From: Urbifossiella sp046350095
GTDB taxonomy: Bacteria; Planctomycetota; Planctomycetia; Gemmatales; Gemmataceae
DNA length: 64,000 nt
Assembly: GCA_046350095.1 (NCBI GenBank)
Contig: JAXMBA010000004.1
Span: 868,001-932,000 of the forward strand
Reading direction: 5' to 3'
Made by a program: the position numbers and the translations under genes. The first letter of the stretch is position 1, and each line of letters begins with the position of its first letter. The notes beneath the pieces are model-generated. The model was not told where the DNA came from. It searched no databases and saw only the letters and a list, made by a program, of their open reading frames with translations. Shown here piece by piece: positions 56,614-64,000 of this stretch.

Positions 56614-56923
56614 CCCGGCGTCGGCTTCCAACCGACCGGACTCCAGGCTCACACTCCGGCAGCCTGTATGTTGTGCCACGTGCGGTGCAATCTTGCTCAG
56701 CCCGTGCGCGACTCGCCGAGCCGGCCAATTTTTTGACAGCGGCTTTATCTGCCGACTAGAAAGCGACTTGCGGCGTCAAGACGTGGATATTCCCGGTCCG
56801 GCACCGGCATTGCTTTCTGAATTTGATAACGAAGACTGCCGCTTCGGTGCCTCCTCCACTCCCGGAACGCCAGTTACTCGCACACGTCCGGAAGTTCCGG
56901 ACGATCGGCCCCGGCCTGCACCC
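56614..56923. other. 310-base intergenic region
   Basis: No convincing coding region. It is lower in GC than the surrounding genes, particularly 56725-56830. A good sigma-70-like promoter lies at 56733-56762. Weak open frames in it have no recognisable protein features. Nothing else is seen. Confidence 0.6.
56733..56762 (+). promoter_or_regulatory. Sigma-70-like promoter
   Basis: TTGACA at 56733-56738 and TAGAAA at 56757-56762 are separated by 18 bases in an AT-rich patch. The -35 box is a perfect match to consensus and the -10 box matches TATAAT at four of six positions. It would drive the small gene at 56948, giving a leader of about 175 bases. Confidence 0.45.
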
Positions 56924-56947
56924 ATGAATCCCAGGACAGGTGACCCC

Positions 56948-57139
56948 GTGCATCCGCTCCTCGAAGCCGGCATGACGCGCCAGGATCAGGAGGTGGTGGA
57001 ACTCCCGCTGCTGCTGCCGAAGTGGCAAGCGGTCGAGTTGGAGGCTGCCGCGCGCCAGCGCGGCATGACGATGGGCCAACTGCTCCGGCGTGTCATCCGC
57101 GAGGTGCTCGACGACGCCGGCGCCGGAGCGCGGTCCTAA
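56948..57139 (+). CDS. Small ribbon-helix-helix-like protein
   Basis: 63 residues from the GTG at 56948, preceded by AGGACAGG; an ATG at 56924 (71 residues) is possible but lacks this site. The central strand VVELPLLLPKW followed by two helices (QAVELEAAARQRGMTMGQLLRRVIREVL) is the beta-alpha-alpha pattern of ribbon-helix-helix DNA-binding proteins such as antitoxins and CopG-type regulators. No partner toxin is next to it. A strong hairpin terminator follows 16 bases later. Confidence 0.6.
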   Translation: MHPLLEAGMTRQDQEVVELPLLLPKWQAVELEAAARQRGMTMGQLLRRVIREVLDDAGAGARS

Positions 57140-57155
57140 CTCGGACGCTGATGTG

Positions 57156-57197
57156 AACGAGAAAGCCCACCCGCTCTCACGGGTGGGCTTTCTCGTT
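57156..57197. terminator. Bidirectional intrinsic terminator
   Basis: Perfect 18-bp stem (57156-57173 with 57180-57197) and a 6-base loop. The outer stem has AACGAGAAAG on the left and CTTTCTCGTT on the right, supplying short T stretches in both directions. It separates the small RHH-like gene (plus) from the PVC cytochrome gene (minus), whose stop is at 57200. Confidence 0.85.
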
Positions 57198-57199
57198 GG

Positions 57200-59812
57200 T
57201 CACTTCCGGAACGCCGGCGCCGTGCGGTCGCCGCGCGACAGCAGGTACGCCATCAGGTCGAGCACCTCGTCCTCCTTCAGCGTGTCGAGCAGGCCCGCCG
57301 GCATCATCGACAGCCGCGACGGCCGCATGCTCTCGATGTTGTTGCGGTTCACGTCGGCCAGCGCGTTCGGGTCGAGCATGTTCGTGTTCACCTTCACGAC
57401 GTCGCCGTTCAGGTTCACGATGCGGCCCACGATCACCCGGTCGTCGGCCGTACGAATCTCCACGGCCGCGTACTGGTCGCTGATCTCCTTGTTCGGGTCC
57501 ACGATCGACTCCAGCAGGTCGCGGGCGTTGAACCGGCCGGCCGCGCCCGACAGGTCGGGGCCGTAGCTGCCGCCCTCGTTGTCGTAGCGGTGGCAGGCGA
57601 AGCACTTGGCGGCGCCGAACAGCCGGCGGCCCTTCTCGAAGTCGCGGCCGCCGGCGAGCCCCTTCTCCAGCGCCGGCGCCAGGTCGGCCATCGTGTACGC
57701 CTTCACGAACGGCCGCGGCGCCTCCTCCGGGATGCGAACTGCGCCAGGCTGGGCGTCGATGATCGGCTTGAGCGCGGTGGCCTCGGCGGGCGTGAGCGTG
57801 GCGACGGCGTCGGCCTTCATGCGCCGGATGAACCCGGCCATGCTGTTTCCGCCGCGGAAGTTGGCCGCCCGCAGGAACCACGTGAAGTACTGCTGCCGCA
57901 GGTCGGGCGTCCAGCCGGTGCGGAGCACGCGGAGGGCGCGGAGGTAGTCGAGTTGCTCCTCCTGCGACGGCGCCTCCGACAGCAGCTTCATCGTCTTCGC
58001 CGCGGCGCTCGGGGCTTCGAGGTAGACCAGCACCTGACAAAGTTCGGCGTTCACCGCCCGGGTCTTCGCCGGGAAGTGCGCGTCGAGCCGCGCCGCCAGC
58101 GCGGCCACGTCGGCGGCGTCGGGCTTGCCGAATCGGTTCAGCACGACCTGGTACGTCCGCAGCAGGTCGAGCTTCGCCGGGTCGTCGAGCTTGGCGAGGT
58201 CGATGCGGCCGAGCGCGGCGAGGAGCTTGCCGCGAAGTTCGGCGTTCGGCGGGGCGGCGCCGGGGGCGCGGTGGAACGGGTCTTGGGCGCTCACCCGGGC
58301 CAGCGCCAGCAGGGCGGGGATGGCCTTGAGCGGGTCGGCCTCGGCGAGTGCCTTGTCGGCCCACGCCGCGGGCGGCTGGTGTTCCAGGGCCACGCGGGCG
58401 GCGAACGAGGCGAATCGGTCCTTCGAGTCGAGCAACTTCCACGCCGCCGGCACCGCCTCGGGCGCCTGCTTCGCGTGGTACTGCTCGACCGCCAGCCGGT
58501 CGGCGCGGGACACCCCGGCGGGGCCGTCGCCGCGGCGCGGCTGGACGGGTTCGACACCCTCGCCGGTGTACGTCACGCGGTACAGGCCGCTGGTGGTGCG
58601 GCGGCCGCCGATGGTGAAGTACATCGCGCCGTCGGCCGGGCTCACCACGAGGTCGGTCAGCGGCAGCGGCGTGCCGGTGATGAACTCCTCGATCTCGCTC
58701 TTGTAGCCGCTCCCCTCCGGCGCGAGGTGGACGGCGTAGAGCTTGCCGTAGCTCCAGTCGCAGATGAACAGCGCCTGCTGGTAGCGGGCCGGGAAGCGGG
58801 CCCCGTAGCCGAACGCGACGCCGGTCGGCGAGCCGGGGCCGATGTTCGCCACGCCCGGCAGGTTGTCGAGGTAGTACGGCGGGTACTTGCCGGCGCCGTT
58901 CCGCCAGCCGAACTCGCTCCCGCTGGTGACCAGGCACACGCGGGTGGGGCGGTACCACGGGGTGTTGAAGTCCCACTCCATGTCGGCGTCGTAGGTGAAC
59001 AGGTCGCCGGCCTGGTTGTACGCGGCGTCGTACTGGTTGCGGAAGCCGACGCTGAACAGCTCCCAGTTGGTGCCGTCGGGCGACACGTTGTAGATGGCCC
59101 CGCCCGGCCCGAGTACGTTCGCCATGAACCCGTTGCCGTCCGGCAGCCGCGGCAGGAGGTGGTCTTCGCCCCACACCGGCGGCACGCGCGTGGTGTCGTA
59201 CTTGGTGAGGGCCGTCTGGTTGCCGCACACCACGGTGAGGCGCTTGCAGTCGGGGTGCTTCAGCACGGCGTGCGGGCCGTGCTCGCCGAGGCCGCCGTTC
59301 TTGTAGCCCTCGAACTTCCGCAGCAACTGCACGCGGTCGGGCACGTCGTCGCCGTTCGTGTCGGTGACGCGGTACAGCCCGCCCTTCTCGTTGTGGTTGA
59401 CGACGACGTACAGCGCGTCGAAGGCGTACAGCAGCCCCTGCGCCATGCCGATGTCCACCGGCAGCTTTTCGACCTTCGTGTCGGCCGCCTTCCCGTTCAG
59501 CGGCGGCGGCGTGATGCGGTACAGCGCCCCGTACTGGTCGGACGTGACGAGCCGGCCCTTCGGGTCGACGCACAGCGCGACCCACGACCCCTGCGCGGCC
59601 TTGGGGACGGTGTAGAGGAGCTCGACCTTGAAGCCCTTGGCGACTTTCATGCTGGCGGGGTCGGTCGCCGGCGGCTCCTTCGGGGCGGCCTTGGGCTGCG
59701 CCGGCTGGGCGGCCTTCTTTTTGAGTTGGGCGTCGGCGCTGGGAATGCCGGCGACGGTGAACACTGCGGCCGCGAGCGCGGCGAGCGCTACGGCGAGTCG
59801 GACGCGGGGCAT
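57200..59812 (-). CDS. PVC-type membrane-bound dehydrogenase/c-type cytochrome
   Basis: 870 residues from the ATG at 59812, giving a signal peptide (about 1-29). Residues 60-430 form a six-bladed propeller-like dehydrogenase domain (GSWVALCVDPKGRLVTSDQ, WELFSVGFRNQYDAAYNQ, LTDLVVSPADGAMYFT). A helical HEAT-like region follows (about 440-690). The C-terminal cytochrome c has one heme site, KCFACHRY near residue 737, followed by GGSYGPDLSGAAGRFNARDL and the IVDPNKEISDQYAAVEI segment, both signatures of the planctomycete heme-binding family. It probably oxidises sugars or alcohols in the periplasm and passes electrons to a respiratory chain. Substrate unknown. Confidence 0.92.
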   Translation of the reverse strand: MPRVRLAVALAALAAAVFTVAGIPSADAQLKKKAAQPAQPKAAPKEPPATDPASMKVAKGFKVELLYTVPKAAQGSWVALCVDPKGRLVTSDQYGALYRITPPPLNGKAADTKVEKLPVDIGMAQGLLYAFDALYVVVNHNEKGGLYRVTDTNGDDVPDRVQLLRKFEGYKNGGLGEHGPHAVLKHPDCKRLTVVCGNQTALTKYDTTRVPPVWGEDHLLPRLPDGNGFMANVLGPGGAIYNVSPDGTNWELFSVGFRNQYDAAYNQAGDLFTYDADMEWDFNTPWYRPTRVCLVTSGSEFGWRNGAGKYPPYYLDNLPGVANIGPGSPTGVAFGYGARFPARYQQALFICDWSYGKLYAVHLAPEGSGYKSEIEEFITGTPLPLTDLVVSPADGAMYFTIGGRRTTSGLYRVTYTGEGVEPVQPRRGDGPAGVSRADRLAVEQYHAKQAPEAVPAAWKLLDSKDRFASFAARVALEHQPPAAWADKALAEADPLKAIPALLALARVSAQDPFHRAPGAAPPNAELRGKLLAALGRIDLAKLDDPAKLDLLRTYQVVLNRFGKPDAADVAALAARLDAHFPAKTRAVNAELCQVLVYLEAPSAAAKTMKLLSEAPSQEEQLDYLRALRVLRTGWTPDLRQQYFTWFLRAANFRGGNSMAGFIRRMKADAVATLTPAEATALKPIIDAQPGAVRIPEEAPRPFVKAYTMADLAPALEKGLAGGRDFEKGRRLFGAAKCFACHRYDNEGGSYGPDLSGAAGRFNARDLLESIVDPNKEISDQYAAVEIRTADDRVIVGRIVNLNGDVVKVNTNMLDPNALADVNRNNIESMRPSRLSMMPAGLLDTLKEDEVLDLMAYLLSRGDRTAPAFRK

Positions 59813-59866
59813 CGGAGAGCTCCGTGCGGGTGGAGGAAGTGTATTCGCCCGCGCGGAATGAGAGAA

Positions 59867-59892
59867 CGGCCCGCGGGCGTGCCCGCGGGCCG
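59867..59892 (-). terminator. GC-rich hairpin, probable terminator
   Basis: CGGCCCGCGGGC (59867-59878) and GCCCGCGGGCCG (59881-59892) form a 12-bp stem. It lies 19 bases beyond the stop of the small secreted-protein gene at 59911 (minus strand). There is no T run, so termination would rest on the stem alone. Confidence 0.55.
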
Positions 59893-59910
59893 AGGGCCCC
59901 GACCCCGGTC

Positions 59911-60285
59911 TCAGTTGTGCGTCAGGATGTAGCGGTTCCAGACGTTGCCGCGATTGATGACCTTGATGGTGTACACGCCGGTCTTCGCCGGCACCCACTT
60001 CACGCTCGCGACGTCGTCGAGGTTGAAGTCGGACGCGACGACGTTCCCCTGGGCGTCGAGCACCTGGATGTCGAGGTCGGTGTCGCCGTCGCCGATGACG
60101 GACACCACGGCCCGCTGGTCCGCGCGGAACTCCACCCGGTGGGTGCTCGTGGTGCTGGCGTTGGCCTTGTGAACGCCACTCGACGGCCCGTTCACGGCGC
60201 CGGCGGCGGCGTCCCCCGCGGACGAGACGAACCCGACGACGGCGACGAGCATCCCGGCCACCACGGTGAACAGCTTGCGAGTCAT
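59911..60285 (-). CDS. Small secreted PPC-like beta-sandwich protein
   Basis: 124 residues from the ATG at 60285 with GAGGA eight bases upstream; a longer upstream frame is antisense to the sigma-like gene. The signal peptide ends near SSAGDAAAGA. The mature part, with HRVEFRADQRAVVSVIGDGD, DLDIQVLDAQGNVVASDFN and YTIKVINRGNVWNRYIL, is the pattern of a bacterial pre-peptidase C-terminal (PPC)-like domain, a small beta sandwich usually attached to secreted enzymes. Here it stands alone. Role unknown. Confidence 0.8.
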   Translation of the reverse strand: MTRKLFTVVAGMLVAVVGFVSSAGDAAAGAVNGPSSGVHKANASTTSTHRVEFRADQRAVVSVIGDGDTDLDIQVLDAQGNVVASDFNLDDVASVKWVPAKTGVYTIKVINRGNVWNRYILTHN

Positions 60286-60481
60286 GAGCAAGTCCTCGGT
60301 GAGGAGCCGGCGTGTTGCCGGTTGTCTCTCACCCATGCACCGCGGCCGCGCGTCGCGGCGCGGCCGAAATTCCGCGCCGCGGCGCGATTTCTTTTTTCTT
60401 GATTTTCCGCCCCCGACCGCGTGACATGGCAGCGTTTCCCGGGCGCGCGGGCGAACCGCCCCGTGCCCCAGGAGCGCAGGC

Positions 60482-61930
60482 ATGACCCCCACCCCACCCC
60501 CCGGTCCCACGAACCCCCGGCGCCGGCTGACCGAGCCGCCGGCCGCCGCCAGCCTGTTCGAGGTGGTCACCGACCCGTACGCCACCGCGGCGGCCCGGAC
60601 CACCGCGGCGGATGTAGTCACCGCCCACTTCGAGCCGATGGTGTGGGACTTGGTCGAGGCCTGTGGCGCGGACCCGGACGCGGTCACCCCGCAAGTCTTG
60701 CGGAACCTCCGCCGGATGCTGGAGCGCCGGCCGTTCCTGTGCCTCCGCCCGGCGATGCTCTGGGACCCGACCCGCGGGTTCGCGCCCCGCGTCGCACGCC
60801 TCACCCGGAACGCCGTCATCGACCACTCCCGGAAGACGCTTCTGTACGACTTCCAGTCTCTGTTCAGCGACTCGCCGGGGCGGACGCACGACCCACACGG
60901 CGGGGGAAACGGGTCGTCCGGGTCGATCGTGTTCGCGGGTGACTCGATCACCGAACTGTTCAGCAGCCCGGCGCTGCGGATGCCCGACCTGAACCGCCTC
61001 GAGCAGGCGCTCGCGCTGCGGGCGGCACTGTGGCGGACCGAAGCCGAGAACCGCCGCCTGCTGTACTCGACGAAGGCCCTCGGCTGGTCCGGGAAGGACG
61101 GGATCGCCGACCTGTCGGCGCCGGCCCCCGCCCCGCACACCCCGGGCGTCGTGGCCCCCGTCGCCAGTTCGGGGCCCCGGTCGGTGACGTCGGTGACGAG
61201 TCTGACGAGTCGCTTCAAGCGGGCCGCGCGGAAGTTCCAGCAGCGGCTCCCGGGCACCGCCCGCGCGTTGTGGGAGGTGCGCTTCGGGGCGGTGCCGGAG
61301 TTCGCCCGCGACCTGTACGTCGCGGTCCTCGTCGGCCTCGGTCGGGAGGGGCGAGTCGGGAGCGAGTTCCTCACGCGCGTGGCCGCCGGGGCGACTCCCG
61401 GGGCGGCCGCCGCGGCGAGTCGTGTACCGCCCCGGGTGATCCAGGACTGGCTGCGAGGCCGGTTGACACGCGGCCTCCCGGACGACGTGCCCCCCGCAAT
61501 CCGACCCGCCCTGGAGCCGCTGGCCGCCCGGCTCGGGACGACCACGACGGCGGGCGAGGTGACGGCCGTCGCCACGGAACTCGGCGGGTTGTTGGCCGGG
61601 TGGTACGCCGACGCCAGGCTCCGTGCCTACTTCCTGCAGGGGTGGGCGGGCGACCGGCTGACCCGGTTCGACGCGCACGTGCTCTCGCGACTGCGGGCGC
61701 TCACCGCCAACCGGCTGGTCGTCGAACGGCTCAGCCGGCGGGACGGGACCGGCGGGCGGGTCGGCCCGATCGCTGCCGCCCTGGCCCCACTCGGGGCTCG
61801 GGCGCTTCTGATCGTGCGGTGGCAGTACCTGGACGGGAAAGAAGTGAAGGAACTGTGCCGCGCGACCGGCCTCGACGCCCTGGCGGTCCAGGCCGTGCTG
61901 AAACCGTTCCGCCCCCTGATCCCGAAATGA
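60482..61930 (+). CDS. Divergent sigma-70-like (ECF-like) protein
   Basis: 482 residues, much longer than a normal ECF sigma (about 180-220). The ATG has AGGAG seven bases upstream. Around residues 95-130 is a region-2-like segment (PRVARLTRNAVIDHSRK). The C-terminal 60 residues (ALAPLGARALLIVRWQYLDG, KEVKELCRATGLDALAVQAV) look like sigma region 4 with its helix-turn-helix. The 250-residue middle section is unrecognised. It is followed after ten bases by a kinase gene that probably shares the transcript. A DNA-binding or regulatory role is inferred from the two weak matches, not proven. Confidence 0.55.
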   Translation: MTPTPPPGPTNPRRRLTEPPAAASLFEVVTDPYATAAARTTAADVVTAHFEPMVWDLVEACGADPDAVTPQVLRNLRRMLERRPFLCLRPAMLWDPTRGFAPRVARLTRNAVIDHSRKTLLYDFQSLFSDSPGRTHDPHGGGNGSSGSIVFAGDSITELFSSPALRMPDLNRLEQALALRAALWRTEAENRRLLYSTKALGWSGKDGIADLSAPAPAPHTPGVVAPVASSGPRSVTSVTSLTSRFKRAARKFQQRLPGTARALWEVRFGAVPEFARDLYVAVLVGLGREGRVGSEFLTRVAAGATPGAAAAASRVPPRVIQDWLRGRLTRGLPDDVPPAIRPALEPLAARLGTTTTAGEVTAVATELGGLLAGWYADARLRAYFLQGWAGDRLTRFDAHVLSRLRALTANRLVVERLSRRDGTGGRVGPIAAALAPLGARALLIVRWQYLDGKEVKELCRATGLDALAVQAVLKPFRPLIPK

Positions 61931-61940
61931 CGGGCCGCCC

Positions 61941-64000
61941 ATGCCACTCGTCCCCGAGACGCACCCGGCCCCGGCCGTCGTCATGGGCCCCCCGGCGGCC
62001 GCAACCGACCCGGCCGCGGCCGGGCTCCGGGAGCACGTGGAGGACGAGCCCGACTGCGTGGTCTGCGAGTGGATACAGACGTGGTTCGACCGGCCACGGC
62101 CCGACATCCCCGGGTACACCCTCGAGAACCACGGCCTCCCGATCGGACTCGGTGGGATGGGGGTCGTCTACCTCGCCCGGCAGACCGGGCTGAACCGGCT
62201 CGTCGCCCTCAAACTCATCCGCGACCAGTTCGCCGTGTCGCCGGCGAGCGAGCCGGCGCCCCCGGCCCGGAAGGACGTGGACCGGCTGCGACAGGAGGGC
62301 GAGCGGCTGGCCGGGCTCCAGCAGTCGGGGATCCCGGCGGTCTACGACACCTGGTGGCTTCACGACCGGCCCGCGCCGACACCTTACCTGGCACTCGAGT
62401 ACGTCGCCGGGAAAACGCTTGCGGAGCAACTGGCCGGCGGGTGGGCCGACGACCTGCGGCCGTCTCCGGACGCGGTGAACGACTGGCTGGTGGTCCTCGG
62501 GCGGGTGGCCGAGGCGGTGGCGGTGGCGCACGCGGCCGGGTGCCTTCACCTCGACCTCAAGCCGGACAACGTCATCACCGGGGCGTCGCCCGAAACCCGG
62601 TACGAGACCAAGGTCATCGACTGGGGCCTGAGCGTGTCGCTGGCCGCGGGCGACGCGGCCGGCCGCGACAACCTCGGCGGGACGCCGGCGTACATGCCGC
62701 CGGAGCAGGCCAAGAACGACCGGGCGGCGGTCGGCCCGGGGTCCGACGTGTTCGCCCTCGGCGGCATGATGTGCCACGTCCTGACCGGCCGACCGACGTA
62801 CCGGGGCACGAGGAGTCAGATGCTCGAGGCCGCCAGGACGTGTGCGACCGGCCCGGCCCTCGAAGGGCTTCGCGCGGAGCGGGAGAATTACCCGTCGCTG
62901 GTCCGGCTGGCCGAGCGGTGTCTGGCCCGGAACCCGGCCCGGCGGCCGACGGTCGAGGAGTTCCTCGACACCCTCCGCGCGTACATCCGGTCGACCGCCG
63001 AGAAGGCCCGGCGGGCCGCCGAGTCGGCGGCGCGAAAGTCGAGGGCGGTCTCCACGCTGACGACCGCCCTGGCCCTGCTCGCGGTCGGGACCGTGGGGGT
63101 CTGGGCGCCCGTGTTGTACACCCACTACTGGTTCGCCGAGCACCTGGCGAACATGACCGCACACGAGCGGCTCAAGCCGCCCGACGCCACCGTCGACCCC
63201 GACCCGGACGCGCGGGCCCGCGCACTGGCGGCCATCACGAACGACCTGGAGGCGCTCGAGAAGGCCGACTACCCGGCCCCCAACGTTCTGGTGGCGGCGG
63301 TCGGCACCTGGGTCGCCTCGGACAAGCAGAAGCGCGTGACCGACCTCCACGAGGCACGCCGGGGCCGGGTGAAGGAGCTCGATACCGCCGCCGCGAGCTA
63401 CCGCAGGTACCTGGCCTGCCACGACGCGCTCGACACGGCCCGCGTGACCTACCTGTACGACCCCAACGCCGACCTCGCCGCACGCCTCGCCGTCACCGAC
63501 GCGCGCGACGCGGTCGCGGCCTACGATGCGGTTTTCGCCGCGGCCGGCTACAGGCTGAACGACAAGAAGGTGGAGCCTCCGGCGAGTACCGGGCCGGTGG
63601 TCGCGGCGCTGGAGGAGCGCGGGCTCCTCACGAGCCCGCGGCAGTGCGGGGCGTACTTCCGGGCGGCCGACGCCCTCGACTCCTCCGACAAGGAGCGCGT
63701 TCAGGTCCGGGGGTGGCTCGCCGAGAATCGGGTGAGGGCCGGCTGGAAGGCGGTCGCGAACCCGAACCAGTGGCTGACGGACGCCGACGCCGACGCCGTC
63801 AACCTGCTGGCACTCGGCCTGACGCGGGAGGGGGATCGGGCAAGCGCCGTCGAGGTACTCCGGAAGTACCTCGCGCGGGTGACCCGGGCCGATCGGCCCG
63901 GCGCTAAACCGGACCGAAAGGACCAGCCGTGGCTCGTCTGGCTGCGCCTCTGCGCCGCCGTCCTAGCCTGGGACGAGCTGGGGCCGGCGGACAGTGAGTT
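61941..64000 (+). CDS. Ser/Thr protein kinase with membrane helix (3' end outside window)
   Basis: Open from the ATG at 61941 to the right edge with no stop (686 codons seen). Residues 39-42 hold a CVVC motif. The kinase domain starts near 58: glycine loop GLGGMGVVYLAR, Lys91 in VALKLI, catalytic loop HLDLKPDN near 203 (HLD instead of HRD), VIDWGLS (DWG instead of DFG) and GTPAYMPPEQA. The key Asp and Asn are kept, so activity is likely. One membrane helix lies near 372-395 (TTALALLAVGTVGVW). The visible outer part is helical with TPR-like repeats. It begins ten bases after the sigma-like gene. Confidence 0.9.
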   Translation, partial: MPLVPETHPAPAVVMGPPAAATDPAAAGLREHVEDEPDCVVCEWIQTWFDRPRPDIPGYTLENHGLPIGLGGMGVVYLARQTGLNRLVALKLIRDQFAVSPASEPAPPARKDVDRLRQEGERLAGLQQSGIPAVYDTWWLHDRPAPTPYLALEYVAGKTLAEQLAGGWADDLRPSPDAVNDWLVVLGRVAEAVAVAHAAGCLHLDLKPDNVITGASPETRYETKVIDWGLSVSLAAGDAAGRDNLGGTPAYMPPEQAKNDRAAVGPGSDVFALGGMMCHVLTGRPTYRGTRSQMLEAARTCATGPALEGLRAERENYPSLVRLAERCLARNPARRPTVEEFLDTLRAYIRSTAEKARRAAESAARKSRAVSTLTTALALLAVGTVGVWAPVLYTHYWFAEHLANMTAHERLKPPDATVDPDPDARARALAAITNDLEALEKADYPAPNVLVAAVGTWVASDKQKRVTDLHEARRGRVKELDTAAASYRRYLACHDALDTARVTYLYDPNADLAARLAVTDARDAVAAYDAVFAAAGYRLNDKKVEPPASTGPVVAALEERGLLTSPRQCGAYFRAADALDSSDKERVQVRGWLAENRVRAGWKAVANPNQWLTDADADAVNLLALGLTREGDRASAVEVLRKYLARVTRADRPGAKPDRKDQPWLVWLRLCAAVLAWDELGPADSE

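Overview
The window is a GC-rich bacterial chromosome segment that looks like a member of the Planctomycetota, most likely the Gemmataceae. The evidence is a DUF1559 pseudopilin-like protein with the FTLIELLVVIAII leader, a DUF1080 secreted protein, a large PVC-type c-cytochrome/dehydrogenase, an NPCBM protein, many Ser/Thr kinases with extra domains, and numerous secreted or lipoprotein genes of planctomycete type. No rRNA, tRNA, CRISPR array, transposase or phage gene was recognised. Coding density is high and most genes lie in short same-strand runs. Long open frames on the opposite strand are GC artefacts.

Region by region. 1-6.7 kb (+): the end of a TPR protein, a membrane-anchored AAA+ ATPase, a Ser/Thr kinase with a C-terminal TM2 domain, a lipoyl-bearing E2 acyltransferase and a GT87-type membrane protein, tightly packed. 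6.7-11.4 kb (-): a NicO-type metal exporter, a secreted terpene-cyclase-fold protein, a zinc-ribbon membrane protein and NnrD. 11.5-14.5 kb (+): a DinB-fold protein, a second GT87 protein and a type II NADH dehydrogenase. 14.7-25.4 kb (-): DUF1080 protein, a single-chain PstC-PstA phosphate permease, three trypsin-fold proteins in a row (two with lost catalytic residues), an NPCBM protein and a secreted protein. 25.6-31 kb: uvrB (-), then SGNH hydrolase, small secreted protein, Gfo/Idh/MocA oxidoreductase and a Wza-like export lipoprotein (+). 31-35.3 kb (-): kinase, unknown protein, and a glycosyltransferase-methyltransferase fusion, translationally coupled. 35.5-44.3 kb (+): glgX/treX, treY, treZ, queE and a tandem GNAT protein. 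44.3-50.9 kb: PHB-depolymerase-like esterase (-), GT2 and DUF3365 heme protein (+), the DUF1559 operon (-), iscX (+), DUF4349 (-). 51-55 kb (-): HEAT-like lipoprotein, HAD phosphatase, patatin lipoprotein. 55.2-57.1 kb (+): rpmE, prfA and a small ribbon-helix-helix-like gene. 57.2-60.3 kb (-): the PVC cytochrome and a small secreted protein. 60.5-64 kb (+): a divergent sigma-like protein followed by a kinase that runs off the window.

How the genes work together. GlgX/TreX, TreY and TreZ form a complete route from glycogen to trehalose. The 17.6-22.8 kb block pairs one catalytically intact HtrA-type protease with two relatives that have lost the catalytic serine; the second of these also carries an alpha/beta-hydrolase-like domain with no nucleophile. 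This is the best candidate for an undescribed system: a secreted protease with non-catalytic partners. The three kinases with different sensor or anchor modules (TM2; zinc motif plus extracellular beta-sandwich; Cys motif plus membrane helix) suggest dense membrane signalling. Several conspicuous hairpins separate transcription units, and one 32-bp stem lies inside an open reading frame.
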